A stretch of DNA of 64,000 bases. Origin: Sphingopyxis sp. (lineage in GTDB: Bacteria > Pseudomonadota > Alphaproteobacteria > Sphingomonadales > Sphingomonadaceae). The translations under genes were made by a program, and so were the position numbers. Of this stretch, positions 34,043 to 44,085 are shown piece by piece (position 1 is the stretch's first letter; the number at the start of each line of letters is the position of its first letter). The stretch lies in NCBI GenBank assembly GCA_002733865.1, contig NVXM01000029.1:41408-105407 (forward strand), written 5' to 3'. The notes beneath the pieces are model-generated. The model saw only the letters and a list, made by a program, of their open reading frames with translations. It had not been told where the DNA came from and made no database searches.

Positions 34043-34834
34043 TTGCCGGGTTTCCGGCAGACGCTGCCATCGTGCCTGTTGGCGCTGCTGGCGCTGACCC
34101 AATGTACCAGCGAGGAAGCTCCTGCTCGCGATGCACAGGACCGGCCAAGCGTCCAGCTTATGACCAGTCTGCCTCTGGTGTGGGGCGAAGGCGCGTCGAT
34201 GGACGCCATCCTGTCCGGCGAATCCGAGCCTGCGCCGATCTACCGATATTGGCAGAGCCAATATAGCGTCACAGCCGTCGACAGCCTGGAAAATCTTGCT
34301 CAGGAAAATCCGGATACCGTCATTCTCGCCCAACCGCGCGCGATGGACCCTGCTGATCTGGCTGATCTCGATGCCTGGGTGCGGGCAGGGGGCGCGGTCG
34401 TCATCCTGACCGACCCCGATCTGGTCTGGCCCTCTGATTTGCCGTTCGGTGATCCACGCCGTGCATTGGTCACCGGCTTGCTGTCGCCGCTGCTCGGTCA
34501 TTGGGGGCTTGAACTGGTTGGCCTCGGGGATCAGCGCGGAAAGGGGGTAAGGCTTCGCGTCGGAAAATATGGGTTTATCAGTCACGGGATTGGAAAAATC
34601 GAGCCCCTGGCGGAGGGTGTCAGCGCCGATGCGCAATGCGATATTGGCGAGGCCGGTTTCGTGGCACGATGTTCGATAGGCAAGGGGCGTGCAACGATTG
34701 TGGCCGACGCGGATCTGCTCAACGCGGCGCTTTGGCCCGACGCGGCCCGCGATTCACCCGGCAAAAGCGATGCTGTGCGGTTCGTGGACTCGCTTGTTCG
34801 GCAGCAGAATTTTCCAGCGCGCCGCAAGCCATGA
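34043..34834 (+). CDS. Predicted lipoprotein, DUF4350/GldG-like fold
   Basis: The 263-residue protein starts at TTG 34043, directly after the previous stop. Its signal peptide has the lipobox-like ALTQC (Cys21). The body contains LMTSLPLVWGEG, PIYRYWQSQYSVTAVDSLEN, DPADLADLDAWVRAGGAVVI and IVADADLLNAALW, the pattern of glutamine-amidotransferase-like accessory domains found in GldG/DUF4350 proteins of ABC export systems. No transporter is next to it. Its place just upstream of the mraZ promoter recurs in sphingomonads (general knowledge) and suggests an envelope role. Confidence 0.7.
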   Translation: MPGFRQTLPSCLLALLALTQCTSEEAPARDAQDRPSVQLMTSLPLVWGEGASMDAILSGESEPAPIYRYWQSQYSVTAVDSLENLAQENPDTVILAQPRAMDPADLADLDAWVRAGGAVVILTDPDLVWPSDLPFGDPRRALVTGLLSPLLGHWGLELVGLGDQRGKGVRLRVGKYGFISHGIGKIEPLAEGVSADAQCDIGEAGFVARCSIGKGRATIVADADLLNAALWPDAARDSPGKSDAVRFVDSLVRQQNFPARRKP

Positions 34835-34928
34835 GAGCGTTTCGTCTTCCTACAGAAAATAACCGTGGTCCGGGGCCTGGTGCGCTTCAGGAGGGTAAAA
34901 ATATAATGCAATAATTTCAGCGCTTTAA

Positions 34929-34957
34929 TTGCTTAAGCCCGTGATATCCCTTAATAT
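34929..34957 (+). promoter_or_regulatory. Promoter of the mraZ-led division and wall cluster
   Basis: A sigma-70-type promoter fits here: -35 TTGCTT (34929-34934), a 17-base spacer and -10 TAATAT (34952-34957). Transcription would start near 34964 and give a leader of about 140 bases before the mraZ GTG. The promoter is embedded in the phased CCC motifs listed separately, as expected for control by MraZ. A possible alternative -10 (TATAAT, 34902-34907) lacks a matching -35. Confidence 0.55.
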
Positions 34958-34990
34958 CCCCTTCCATCCCATTCGTTCCCCTGATAACCC
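34938..34990 (-). promoter_or_regulatory. MraZ binding site array, GGG repeats every 10 bp
   Basis: On the plus strand CCC triplets end at 34940, 34950, 34960, 34970, 34980 and 34990, so six occur at exactly 10-bp steps; the middle four read TCCC. On the minus strand this is GGGA repeated once per helical turn. MraZ is known in other bacteria to bind direct GTGGG/TGGGN repeats spaced by 10 bp in front of its own gene. The array overlaps the -10 element and start region of the mraZ promoter, so binding should repress the whole cluster. Confidence 0.75.
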
Positions 34991-35006
34991 TGATTTGTTA
35001 TCGGGG
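34978..35006 (+). promoter_or_regulatory. Leader hairpin upstream of mraZ
   Basis: The stem cccc-gataac / gttatc-gggg (one bulged t) encloses the loop cctgattt. It is followed by tattcttcct, which is only moderately T-rich. It lies downstream of the inferred mraZ start site and could be an attenuator or the terminator of the lipoprotein gene at 34043. Confidence 0.4.
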
Positions 35007-35105
35007 TATTCTTCCTGTCCGGGATTCTGCTTCGGAGGCGCGTGAACAAGCGCACTTCTGGAACGGGGAGATTATCGCCCCCGGTTCGGATGGGGAATTC
35101 TCGCT

Positions 35106-35609
35106 GTGTCAGGTGCATATGCATATTCAGGCTCTGCAATATCGGCGATAGACGACAAGGGTCGGCTGTCGGTGCCGGCCTTCCTGCGCAAAAATCTGGT
35201 TGAGAGCAGCGATGGCCGGACGCTCTGCCTCGGAACCCACGAAAAATGGGATTGCCTTGTCGGCTTCGGCCTCAGCCGCAAGGCCGACATGCTCGCCGAA
35301 ATCGACAAGCAATGGGAAGCGGCGATCGCACGGGGTGACAGCTTCGACAAGGATGCGGCGGGTGCCCGCAAATTCTCGTCCCTTCAGGACCTCAGCTTTG
35401 ACGCCAGCGGGCGCTTCGTCCTGCCACCCCACCTCATGGAAATCGGCCATCTCAAGGACAACGTCCTGTTCCACGGGATCGGAACGACCTTCTGTCTGTG
35501 GAACCCGCAGACCTTGCTCGATACGACTGACGACGTCCCGGTCGACCGGCGGCTGGTCGAGCATCATTTGAGAGACGCGGGCGAAAAAAGCGGAGGGAAA
35601 AAGAAATGA
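35106..35609 (+). CDS. mraZ: Transcriptional regulator MraZ
   Basis: The 167-residue protein has the two MraZ/AbrB-like repeats: [13 protein letters not shown] (residues 16-28) and [14 protein letters not shown] (about 98-111). The first conserved segment is preceded by a longer Gly/Ser/Ala/Tyr-rich N-terminus than in E. coli. It starts at GTG 35106, with GGGGA upstream. MraZ forms rings and represses the dcw promoter by binding phased GGG repeats, and such an array is visible at 34938-34990. It overlaps rsmH by 4 bases. Confidence 0.94.
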   Translation: MSGAYAYSGSAISAIDDKGRLSVPAFLRKNLVESSDGRTLCLGTHEKWDCLVGFGLSRKADMLAEIDKQWEAAIARGDSFDKDAAGARKFSSLQDLSFDASGRFVLPPHLMEIGHLKDNVLFHGIGTTFCLWNPQTLLDTTDDVPVDRRLVEHHLRDAGEKSGGKKK

Positions 35610-36547
35610 CCCTCACTGCTGCCCGCCATGTTCCGGTTCTGCTCGATGAAGTGATCGACGCGCTCGCCATTACCCCCGGTGAGACGCACGTCGATGGCAC
35701 TTATGGAGCAGGGGGCTATACGACAGCGATGCTGAAGGCAGGCGCAACGGTTCATGCCTTTGACCAGGATCCCGATGCGATCGCCGATGGCCAGGACATG
35801 GTCGCCGATGCCGATGGCAAGCTGGTCTTGCATCATGCCCGCTATTCCGAAATGGCCGAGATCCTGATCGACGAAGACATTGAGGGCGTTACCCTCGATA
35901 TTGGCGTGTCCTCCATGCAACTGGATCAGGCCGAGCGCGGATTTTCTTTCCAGAAAGATGGTCCGCTCGACATGCGCATGGCGCGCGATGGCGAAAGTGC
36001 AGCCGACTTCCTCAACGAAGCCGAAGAAGAGATGATCGCCGATGTCATCTATCGTTACGGCGAGGAGCGCCGGTCGCGGCGTATTGCAAAAGCCATCGTC
36101 GAGGCGCGGCCATTGACCCGCACGTCCGAGTTGGCACAGGTCGTCAGAAAGGCTCTGGGTTATCGTGCCGGCGACAAGAAAGATCCGGCCACCCGGACCT
36201 TTCAGGCTATCCGCATTCATATCAATCGCGAACTGGGCGAACTGGAAGACGGCTTGGCTGCCGCTGAAAAAATGCTCCGGCCTGGTGGCCGCTTGGCTGT
36301 GGTGACATTCCACAGCCTTGAAGATCGCATCGTCAAAAATTTTCTGCGGGACCGCAGCGGCCAGAAGTCCGCCGGCTCTCGCCATCTACCCCAGGTTAAC
36401 GAGACACGGCCGGCACCCACCTTTCATAAACCAGCCAAAGCGGTGCGTCCGGCCGGGGCGGAGCAGGCTCTTAATCCCCGGGCCCGCTCCGCCACCCTCA
36501 GATCAGCGGTGCGCACCGACGCGCCGAGCGAGGAGAGCGGGCAATGA
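35606..36547 (+). CDS. rsmH: 16S rRNA (cytosine(1402)-N(4))-methyltransferase RsmH
   Basis: The 313-residue protein has the SAM-binding motif [14 protein letters not shown] near residue 30, [25 protein letters not shown] and [13 protein letters not shown] near residue 235, all typical of RsmH (MraW). It methylates N4 of C1402 in the ribosomal P site. The Pro/Ala/Arg-rich C-terminal tail is as usual. It overlaps both neighbours by 4 bases. Confidence 0.97.
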   Translation: MTLTAARHVPVLLDEVIDALAITPGETHVDGTYGAGGYTTAMLKAGATVHAFDQDPDAIADGQDMVADADGKLVLHHARYSEMAEILIDEDIEGVTLDIGVSSMQLDQAERGFSFQKDGPLDMRMARDGESAADFLNEAEEEMIADVIYRYGEERRSRRIAKAIVEARPLTRTSELAQVVRKALGYRAGDKKDPATRTFQAIRIHINRELGELEDGLAAAEKMLRPGGRLAVVTFHSLEDRIVKNFLRDRSGQKSAGSRHLPQVNETRPAPTFHKPAKAVRPAGAEQALNPRARSATLRSAVRTDAPSEESGQ

Positions 36548-37146
36548 AGCTGGCTATCAAGCGCCTCGAAGGCATAGGTTGGCTCGCACTGGTTTTTCTG
36601 GTGGCGATCTTGCTCTACCCGCTGTCGCTCAGCGTCGCGACCTTGCGCAGCGACCTTGCGCGCACCGATCACGAGATTATCGAGACCAAGAAGGAAATCC
36701 GCTATCTCGAAACCGAATTCAGCGCGCGCGCAAATCTGCGGCAGCTGGAGGAATGGAACAAGCTGGAATTTGGCTATGCCTCGCCGCAGGCCTCGCAATA
36801 TCTTGATGGCGAGCGGGCGCTTGCCAATCTTGGCACCAAAGATCTGCGCAAACCGGTTCAGGTTGCCGTGATCAGTTCGATGAACGGCGTAAAGCCTGCA
36901 GGGATCATTGGATCTGTGTTCGGGACCGCCAAGGCGCAAGATCGCAACCCGGATGGCAGTGCAATCGGAAGCAGGGTTGTATTGCCCAACGGTGCGGGCG
37001 ATACCGTGCATGAACAAAAGCCGGATGGTGCACATGCTCGCACCGTGCGGGTCGCGCAAATGGAAGAGAAGCTGCTTGATGACGGCCTTGTTCGCGATCT
37101 CGGGCGCAGGGCGATAGCAGAAAAAATCGAAAGCATGGCCGAATGA
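36544..37146 (+). CDS. ftsL: Cell division protein FtsL (extended form)
   Basis: The gene has the ftsL position between rsmH and ftsI. The 200-residue product has a short cytoplasmic start, one membrane helix ([20 protein letters not shown], residues 11-30), and a heptad-type coiled coil (about 31-70, with [18 protein letters not shown]), as in FtsL. It differs by its long periplasmic extension of about 110 residues (after [19 protein letters not shown]), which has no counterpart in the roughly 120-residue E. coli protein. It should bridge FtsB/FtsQ and FtsW/FtsI at the septum. The assignment rests on topology and synteny. Confidence 0.8.
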   Translation: MKLAIKRLEGIGWLALVFLVAILLYPLSLSVATLRSDLARTDHEIIETKKEIRYLETEFSARANLRQLEEWNKLEFGYASPQASQYLDGERALANLGTKDLRKPVQVAVISSMNGVKPAGIIGSVFGTAKAQDRNPDGSAIGSRVVLPNGAGDTVHEQKPDGAHARTVRVAQMEEKLLDDGLVRDLGRRAIAEKIESMAE

Positions 37147-38861
37147 CGACACTTCTGGCCAACAGCAAGAAGGTGCAGTTTTCGGGAAAAGCCAAGGAAA
37201 TAACCGCCAGCGCGCATTTTCGACTGATGATTTTGCTGTTGGTTTTTCTGGCAGCGTTCACCATCATCGTCGGTCGATTGATCAGCCTGACCATTCTCGA
37301 AGATGCGGTGCCGTTCCGCCCGTCAAGCAGCGCGTTCATTCCGCCGCGAGGCGATATCGTCGACCGCAATGGTGTTCCTTTGGCCCGGACGATGCGCGGC
37401 TATGCGGTTCGGGTCGTGCCGGCCCGTGTTTTGGGCGATAAAGAGGTTTTGGCGAAACAGCTTGCTGCGATTTTTCCCGACACCAGCAAGGACTATTTTC
37501 TGAAAAGACTTCGTGGCTCGCACCCGACCTATCTCCGTCGCAGGGCGCTGCCGGAAGAGGTCAAGGAGATTCACGCGCTGGGTGAGATCGGCATCGAATT
37601 TCCGCGCGAAGACGAGCGTCTCTATCCGCAGCGGGAGTTGGCGGCACATGTGCTGGGTTATGTCGACGCAGACGGCAATGGCGTCATGGGGATGGAGCGG
37701 GCGCTCGATGAGCGCCTCGTGGACAAAACGCTCCGCGCCACACCGGCCGTCTTGTCGATCGACAGCAGGGCGCAGGCGGCGCTCGAGAGCGAACTTCACG
37801 ACGCCATGATCATGACGCAGGCGCGGGGTGCGGCCGGGATCATACTGGACGTCGAAACCGGAGAAGTCATGGCGCTTGCTTCGCTGCCGGTGTTCGATCC
37901 GAACAAGATCCTGAAGTCGACGATGAAGCACCAGAATAATGAAGTCACCCAGAGCGTGTTCGAGCTGGGTTCGACGTTCAAGCCATTGACTATCGCTGCG
38001 GCGCTCGACGCGGGAACGGTTACCGATCTGGCCGTGCGGTATAATGCCATGGAGCCGATCAAGGTGGGCGGCTTTACGATCAAGGACGATCATAGTCAGG
38101 GACGCTATCTCAACGTTCCGGAAACCCTGGTGCACAGCTCCAATATTGTCACTGCCCGGATTGCCGACAATCTTGGCCGGGAAGCGATGGAAAATATGTT
38201 CCGCCGCGTCGGTTTCGACGAACGTCCGCATATTGAATTGTTCGAGAGGGGCCAGCCGCTCTGGCCGCGCAACTGGGGACGGGTCACCAATATGACGGTT
38301 GCCTATGGCCATGGTATTGCGGTCACTCCGCTCCATCTCGCCAGTGCTTACGCCGCGCTGGTGAATGGCGGTATCTGGCGTCCAGCAACCCTGTTGAAAG
38401 TGGAGCCTGGCAAGGAAGCCAAGGGCCGCCGCGTGTTCAAGGCGGCGACCAGCGCTCGCATGCGCCAGCTGCTGCGGATGATCGTGTCGGATGGCACGGG
38501 CCGCAAAGCGGATGCGCCGGGATACCGTATTGGCGGCAAAACCGGCTCGGCTGAAAAACCGTCGGAAGGCGGCTATAACAAGACTTCTCTGGTTTCCACA
38601 TTCGCGGCCGCTTTCCCGATGGACAATCCGCGCTATGTCGTTATCGCCATGCTCGATGAACCACAGGGGACCGCGGAAACAGCTTTTCAGCGCACAGCCG
38701 GCTGGACGACCGCGCCGATCGTGCGCAAACTGGTATCCCGCGTTGGCCCGATGCTTGGCGTCATTCCGGACGATCATCGTGACGTCGATGTCTCTGAGTT
38801 GACGCCGTTGCTGTGGAAACCCAAAGCCACTTCACAAGAGCAAGACCATGAGACTGAATAG
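37143..38861 (+). CDS. ftsI: Septal peptidoglycan transpeptidase FtsI (PBP3)
   Basis: The 572-residue class B penicillin-binding protein has one membrane helix (about residues 27-49), the dimerisation domain with PPRGDIVDRNGVPLA, and the transpeptidase motifs STFK (Ser277-Lys280), SSN (332-334) and KTG (466-468). It cross-links septal wall with FtsW. Overlaps: 4 bases with ftsL and 14 with murE. Confidence 0.97.
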   Translation: MTTLLANSKKVQFSGKAKEITASAHFRLMILLLVFLAAFTIIVGRLISLTILEDAVPFRPSSSAFIPPRGDIVDRNGVPLARTMRGYAVRVVPARVLGDKEVLAKQLAAIFPDTSKDYFLKRLRGSHPTYLRRRALPEEVKEIHALGEIGIEFPREDERLYPQRELAAHVLGYVDADGNGVMGMERALDERLVDKTLRATPAVLSIDSRAQAALESELHDAMIMTQARGAAGIILDVETGEVMALASLPVFDPNKILKSTMKHQNNEVTQSVFELGSTFKPLTIAAALDAGTVTDLAVRYNAMEPIKVGGFTIKDDHSQGRYLNVPETLVHSSNIVTARIADNLGREAMENMFRRVGFDERPHIELFERGQPLWPRNWGRVTNMTVAYGHGIAVTPLHLASAYAALVNGGIWRPATLLKVEPGKEAKGRRVFKAATSARMRQLLRMIVSDGTGRKADAPGYRIGGKTGSAEKPSEGGYNKTSLVSTFAAAFPMDNPRYVVIAMLDEPQGTAETAFQRTAGWTTAPIVRKLVSRVGPMLGVIPDDHRDVDVSELTPLLWKPKATSQEQDHETE

Positions 38862-40290
38862 CTTTGTCCCCGGTCTGAGTGGTGATGCGAGGGAGCAGAA
38901 TGTCACCGGTTTTGCCATTGATCACCGCAAAATCGCCCCGGGCAATGTCTTCGGTGCGTTTAGAGGCGCGAAGTTCAACGGTGAGGAATTCATCGACGCT
39001 GCGATCACGGCCGGTGCGATTGCGATCGTCGCGGATCCGAGTGCAAAGGTTGACGGCGCTGTCCATATCGCCGATCCCGAACCCCGGCGTCTGTTTGCCC
39101 AGATGGCCGCGCGCTATTTTACGCCGTCTCCAACCCATGTTGCCGCCGTTACCGGCACCAATGGCAAGACATCGGTCGCAGAGCTGACCCGCCAACTTTG
39201 GCGGATGGATGGCTATAACAGCGCGTCGATTGGCACGCTTGGCGTCACCACGGCCGATGATCAGGTCAAGACTGGATTGACGACCCCCGATATCGTCACA
39301 TTTCTTTCCAATATGTCCGGTCTGGCCAGGGAAGGGGTCAGCCACGCGATCTTCGAGGCGTCGAGCCATGGTCTTTCGCAATATCGCACGGAAGGGCTGC
39401 CGGTAAAGGTTGGTGCCTTCACCAATCTCAGCCGCGATCACCTCGATTATCACGGCGACATGGACAGCTATTTCGAAGCCAAGATGCGGCTGTTTGACGA
39501 AGTTGTCTGGAGCGATGCCACAGCGGTTGTCTGGGCCGATGATGATCCGTGGTCTGGGAAAGTTATCCAGCGCGTAAAAGATCGGGGCCTCAAGCTGCTG
39601 ACCGTTGGGGAACAGGGGTCGACTTTACAGCTGGTGTCGCAGACACCCACGCATCTGGGGCAGGTTCTTATGGTCAAGGCAGAGGGCAATACGCACCGTA
39701 TTTCTTTGCCACTGATCGGGGCCTATCAGGCCGCCAATATCCTGTGCGCGGCGGCGATTGTGCTGGCGACGGGCGGCGAGCTGGAAAAAATATTCGATCA
39801 TATGCAGCGGGTGCAACCAGTGCGCGGCCGGATGGAGCGGGCGGTCATTACGCGCGCTGGTGCTCCGGTCTATGTGGATTATGCCCATACGCCCGACGCG
39901 TTGCGCGCAGCCATCGCGGCGTTGCGACCGCATGTGACCGGCAGTCTGATCACCGTGTTCGGTGCTGGCGGAGATCGCGACAAGGGTAAGCGGCCCGAAA
40001 TGGGCAGGATCGCTATGGACATGTCTGATCAGGTTGTGGTTACCGATGACAACCCGCGCAGCGAAGACCCGGCGATCATCAGGGCTGAAATCATGGCCGG
40101 TGCCGGTGGCGCCATGGAAGTCGGCGATCGACGCGCCGCAGTCTCGCAGGCCATTGATCTGGCCGGACCGCAGGATATCATTCTGCTCGCTGGCAAGGGC
40201 CACGAACAGGGGCAGATTGTCGGAGACCGAGTAATCCCGTTCGATGACGTTGAAGTTGCCAGAGAATGTGCCGGAGCGCAGGTGCAATGA
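38848..40290 (+). CDS. murE: UDP-MurNAc-L-Ala-D-Glu:meso-diaminopimelate ligase
   Basis: The 480-residue Mur ligase has the ATP loop TGTNGKTSVAEL near residue 102, the central EASSHGLSQYR, NLSRDHLDYH and the C-terminal DDNPRSEDP near residue 400. DNPR is the signature for meso-diaminopimelate (not lysine) as substrate, which fits a Gram-negative wall. It starts 14 bases before the ftsI stop. Confidence 0.97.
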   Translation: MRLNSFVPGLSGDAREQNVTGFAIDHRKIAPGNVFGAFRGAKFNGEEFIDAAITAGAIAIVADPSAKVDGAVHIADPEPRRLFAQMAARYFTPSPTHVAAVTGTNGKTSVAELTRQLWRMDGYNSASIGTLGVTTADDQVKTGLTTPDIVTFLSNMSGLAREGVSHAIFEASSHGLSQYRTEGLPVKVGAFTNLSRDHLDYHGDMDSYFEAKMRLFDEVVWSDATAVVWADDDPWSGKVIQRVKDRGLKLLTVGEQGSTLQLVSQTPTHLGQVLMVKAEGNTHRISLPLIGAYQAANILCAAAIVLATGGELEKIFDHMQRVQPVRGRMERAVITRAGAPVYVDYAHTPDALRAAIAALRPHVTGSLITVFGAGGDRDKGKRPEMGRIAMDMSDQVVVTDDNPRSEDPAIIRAEIMAGAGGAMEVGDRRAAVSQAIDLAGPQDIILLAGKGHEQGQIVGDRVIPFDDVEVARECAGAQVQ

Positions 40291-41684
40291 CGGCGCTGTG
40301 GACATCAGCGGCGATCGCCCAAGCTACCGGGGGCAAGGCCAGCACGGATTTTGCCGTTGAAGGTGTTGCTTTTGACTCGCGGGAAATTGGAGAGAGTGAC
40401 TTGTTCGTTGCCTTGAAGGGCGAGCATAGCGACGGTCATCTCCATGTAGAGCAGGCCTTTGCAGCCGGAGCCGCCGGCGCGATTGTCAGTCAGCCTGTGG
40501 AGGCCCCCCATGTTCTGGTCAAGGATACGGCGAAAGCCCTTGATGCGCTGGGCGTGGCGTCACGCTCCCGTACCGATGCCAAAATCATCGGCGTGACCGG
40601 CTCGGTTGGCAAGACCGGAACGAAAGAGGCGTTGTTTGCCGCGTTGAACCGCTGTTCCTTCGGGAAGGCCCATCGCTCGGTCAAAAGCTATAACAATCAT
40701 GTCGGTGTCCCGCTCAGCCTGGCGCGGATGCCGAAAGAAACGGCATATGGCATTTTTGAAATGGGCATGAATCACCCCCGGGAATTGTCAGCGCTCACTC
40801 GTCTGGTAAAGCCGCATGCCGCGATTATCACCGCCATTGCCCCGGCGCATATCGGTAATTTTGCGGACGGCGAAGGCGGCATTGCCAATGCCAAGGCAGA
40901 GATTTTTGAAGGGCTGGAGTCGGGCGGAACGGCGATTATTCCGCATGACAGCCCGCATTACCCGCGCTTGCGGACGACCGCAGAGCGCTATGCGGGCGAT
41001 GTGATTTCATTCGGTTTTGATACTGCTGCCGATGTCCGCGCGATTGACGTGGTCGCCGCTCCCCGCGGCGGATCGCTGGTTACGGCAAAGTTGGGCGACC
41101 GCAGCCTCTGCTTCACCGTTGCAGAAGCCGGGCACCATTGGGTTTCCAATTCCCTGGCGATACTGGCAGCCGTGCGCGCCGTAGGCGGTGACCTGGCAAC
41201 TGCCGGGCTGGCACTGGCCGAAATGAGCGGAATTGATGGTCGGGGTCGCCGCCATATTGTGTCGCTCAAATCCGGCGGCAAGGCGACCGTGATCGATGAA
41301 AGCTATAACGCCAATCCAGCGTCAATGATGGCGACGTTGCGACATTTTGCCGCCGAAAAAAATGATGGGCGCAAGATCGTTCTTCTGGGGGCCATGGGTG
41401 AACTTGGTGAGCAGTCCGAGCAGTATCACCGTGCCTTGGCCGCCGATATTCTTCTGGCCGGAGCGGATGCGATCATCTTGGTCGGCGATGATATGACACA
41501 TACTGCCGCGAAACTTGAACAGGACCTTGATCGGGGCGTCAAAATGTCACATGCCGCCAGCGCTTCGGAAGCGCTCGGCGAAGTCGCAAAATTGATCGGC
41601 GACGGCGACATCCTTCTGATCAAGGGGTCAAATTATCTGGGGCTTTCCTCCGCGGTATCCGCGTTGGTGAGCGGGGAGTATTAA
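40287..41684 (+). CDS. murF: UDP-MurNAc-tripeptide:D-alanyl-D-alanine ligase
   Basis: The 465-residue enzyme begins [20 protein letters not shown] at ATG 40287, overlapping the murE stop by 4 bases. The ATP loop [13 protein letters not shown] (near residue 105), [14 protein letters not shown] and the ligase motif [11 protein letters not shown] are present. It adds D-Ala-D-Ala to the stem peptide. The frame is open from 40266, but the overlap start is favoured by family length. It shares one base with mraY. Confidence 0.96.
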   Translation: MTALWTSAAIAQATGGKASTDFAVEGVAFDSREIGESDLFVALKGEHSDGHLHVEQAFAAGAAGAIVSQPVEAPHVLVKDTAKALDALGVASRSRTDAKIIGVTGSVGKTGTKEALFAALNRCSFGKAHRSVKSYNNHVGVPLSLARMPKETAYGIFEMGMNHPRELSALTRLVKPHAAIITAIAPAHIGNFADGEGGIANAKAEIFEGLESGGTAIIPHDSPHYPRLRTTAERYAGDVISFGFDTAADVRAIDVVAAPRGGSLVTAKLGDRSLCFTVAEAGHHWVSNSLAILAAVRAVGGDLATAGLALAEMSGIDGRGRRHIVSLKSGGKATVIDESYNANPASMMATLRHFAAEKNDGRKIVLLGAMGELGEQSEQYHRALAADILLAGADAIILVGDDMTHTAAKLEQDLDRGVKMSHAASASEALGEVAKLIGDGDILLIKGSNYLGLSSAVSALVSGEY

Positions 41685-42754
41685 TGTTTTATTTGTTGGC
41701 CCAATGGCTTGAATTTGAAGGCATTCTTAATGTCTTCCGCTATCTGAGCTTCCGCTCCGGTGCCGCTGTTTCGACATCTTTGTTCATCGGCCTGCTGATT
41801 GGGCCCAAGTTCATCGACATGTTGCGCATGCGGCAGGGCAAGGGGCAGCCGATCCGCGAGGATGGTCCGATCACTCATCTGAAAAAGGCGGGCACGCCAA
41901 CCATGGGCGGTCTGATGATCCTGATCTCGGTGGTTCTCTCGCTGCTGCTCTGGATGGATCTCAGCAATGTCTTTGTATGGGCATGCATTTTCGTGACGCT
42001 TGGCTTTGGCGCGATCGGCTTCATGGATGATTATGACAAGGTCCGCAAAGCCAGTCACAAGGGGATTCCGGGACGCGTCCGGCTGCTGCTCGAATTTGCG
42101 ATTGCCGGTTTTGCCACATGGCTGATTGTCCAGCAAATCGGTACCAGTCTTTACGTACCTTTTTTCAACGACGTCCAGATCGACCTTGGTTACTTTTATA
42201 TTCCCTTTGCGATGTTCGTGATCGTCGGTGCCGGTAATGCGGTCAATCTGACCGACGGACTGGATGGGCTGGCAACCATGCCGGTGGTGATTGCCAGCGC
42301 CACTTTTCTGGTTCTCGTCTATATGTCCGGTAACGCCGTGTTTTCGGAATATCTCGGCATCCCGTTCGTGCGGGGAGCCGGTGAGCTGGCGATTTTCTGC
42401 GCTTGTGTCATTGGTGCCTGTCTTGCTTTTCTATGGTTCAACGCCCCGCCAGCTGCGGTGTTCATGGGCGATACCGGCAGTCTGGCACTCGGCGGCGCGC
42501 TGGGTGCGATTGCGGTTTCGATCCATCATGAAATCGTGCTGGCGCTGGTTGGCGGGCTGTTTGTTCTCGAGGCTGTTTCCGTCATCGTCCAGGTATTCTT
42601 CTTCAAGCGCACCGGCCGCCGCGTGTTTCGCATGGCGCCGATCCATCACCATTTTGAACAGCTTGGCTGGTCCGAATCCACGATTGTGATCCGTTTCTGG
42701 ATCATCAGTCTGGTGCTCGCGCTCGCCGGATTGGCAACGTTGAAACTCAGATGA
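41684..42754 (+). CDS. mraY: Phospho-MurNAc-pentapeptide translocase MraY
   Basis: The 356-residue, ten-helix membrane enzyme carries the motifs [16 protein letters not shown] (near residue 113), [16 protein letters not shown] (near 180-195), [11 protein letters not shown] and the HHHFE loop ([17 protein letters not shown]). It transfers phospho-MurNAc-pentapeptide to undecaprenyl phosphate, forming lipid I. It is a target of natural nucleoside antibiotics in other species. It overlaps murF by 1 base and murD by 4. Confidence 0.98.
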   Translation: MFYLLAQWLEFEGILNVFRYLSFRSGAAVSTSLFIGLLIGPKFIDMLRMRQGKGQPIREDGPITHLKKAGTPTMGGLMILISVVLSLLLWMDLSNVFVWACIFVTLGFGAIGFMDDYDKVRKASHKGIPGRVRLLLEFAIAGFATWLIVQQIGTSLYVPFFNDVQIDLGYFYIPFAMFVIVGAGNAVNLTDGLDGLATMPVVIASATFLVLVYMSGNAVFSEYLGIPFVRGAGELAIFCACVIGACLAFLWFNAPPAAVFMGDTGSLALGGALGAIAVSIHHEIVLALVGGLFVLEAVSVIVQVFFFKRTGRRVFRMAPIHHHFEQLGWSESTIVIRFWIISLVLALAGLATLKLR

Positions 42755-44085
42755 TTGTGTCCCCCGCCTTTGCCGGAAAGCGCTATGCCATCCTTGGACT
42801 GGCCCGATCCGGCATGGCGGTGCTGGAAAGCCTGCACGCCAGTGGCGCGGAGCTGCTTGCCTGGGACAATCGGGAAGAGCTGCGTGCAAGCGTCGCCGAC
42901 AAGGCGCGGATTGCCGATCCGCTGGAATCCGACCTGACCGGCTATGACGCAATCGTGGTCTCTCCGGGCGTGCCGATCAACAGCCATCCGATTGCGCAAA
43001 AGGCCAAGGCAGACGGCGTGCCGATCATCGGCGATATCGAACTGTTCGCTCAGGCCCGCGCCTCGCTGCCATTACACAGGGTTGTTGGCATCACTGGTAC
43101 CAACGGCAAATCAACGACCACGGCTCTCGTCAATCATATATTGGAGAGCGCTGGCGTACCAAGCGTGATGGGCGGCAATATCGGTTTGCCGATCCTGTTC
43201 CAGGAGCCGCTGCCAGCAGGCGGCGTCTATGTGCTGGAACTGTCCAGCTACCAGATTGACCTTACCGCCAGTCTCGACTGCGATGTGGCGCTGCTGCTCA
43301 ATATCAGCCCCGACCATCTTGATCGTTATGACAGCTTCGATAGCTATGCCGCCTCCAAGGCGCGTCTCTTTGACATGATGGGGTACGACCATTGCGCAAT
43401 ATTCGCCAGCGATGATGACAAGACGCAATTGGCTTTGCACGGGCTGCGTGATCTTGGCCGGGTGCCGAATATCGTGGACACGAGTTCGCGGCAAATCGCC
43501 GGTCAACCCGACTGGCCGTCTCTACAAGGGCCTCACAATCTTCAGAATGCCATCGCCGCGGTCGCCGCGGTCGAGGCTCTCGGTATTACCGAAGCGCAAT
43601 GGCGTCCGGCCCTGGCTTCGTTTGCCGGTCTGCCCCACCGAATGGAGCGCATCGCGGAATCCAGTGGCATATTATTTGTAAACGACAGCAAAGCCACCAA
43701 TCCGGCGTCCACTGGTCCGGCATTGGGTGCTTATCCAAAAATTCACTGGATATTGGGCGGCTTGCCCAAGAGCGACAATCTGACGGAATGTGAACCCTTC
43801 TACGAAAATGTCGTCTGTGCCTACACGATTGGTGAGGCGGGGCCGCTGTTCTCAAAATTATTGGCCGGTCAGGTTCCGGTAGAATCCTGTGAAATGATGC
43901 TGACTGCAGTGCAGCGCGCTGCCGCCAATGCCCGGCCTGGCGAGGTGATATTGCTGTCCCCGGCCTGCGCCTCATTCGACCAGTTCCGGGACTTTGAAGC
44001 GCGCGGCAATTGTTTCCGTTGCGCCGTCAATTCGGTAATCGAGAATAAACTGGTCGGAACCGCCCAAGAGGAGGGAAAGCGATGA
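42751..44085 (+). CDS. murD: UDP-MurNAc-L-alanine:D-glutamate ligase
   Basis: The 444-residue ligase has the ATP loop [15 protein letters not shown] near residue 116, [20 protein letters not shown] and [11 protein letters not shown], all typical of MurD. It adds D-glutamate to UDP-MurNAc-Ala. It overlaps both neighbours by four bases. Confidence 0.97.
   Translation: MIVSPAFAGKRYAILGLARSGMAVLESLHASGAELLAWDNREELRASVADKARIADPLESDLTGYDAIVVSPGVPINSHPIAQKAKADGVPIIGDIELFAQARASLPLHRVVGITGTNGKSTTTALVNHILESAGVPSVMGGNIGLPILFQEPLPAGGVYVLELSSYQIDLTASLDCDVALLLNISPDHLDRYDSFDSYAASKARLFDMMGYDHCAIFASDDDKTQLALHGLRDLGRVPNIVDTSSRQIAGQPDWPSLQGPHNLQNAIAAVAAVEALGITEAQWRPALASFAGLPHRMERIAESSGILFVNDSKATNPASTGPALGAYPKIHWILGGLPKSDNLTECEPFYENVVCAYTIGEAGPLFSKLLAGQVPVESCEMMLTAVQRAAANARPGEVILLSPACASFDQFRDFEARGNCFRCAVNSVIENKLVGTAQEEGKR

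Noticed and set aside
37323..38777. A long minus-strand open frame of 484 codons opposite ftsI
   Set aside because: It mirrors a conserved gene with clear motifs on the plus strand. Long antisense frames are common in GC-rich coding DNA, and its product has no recognisable domain.
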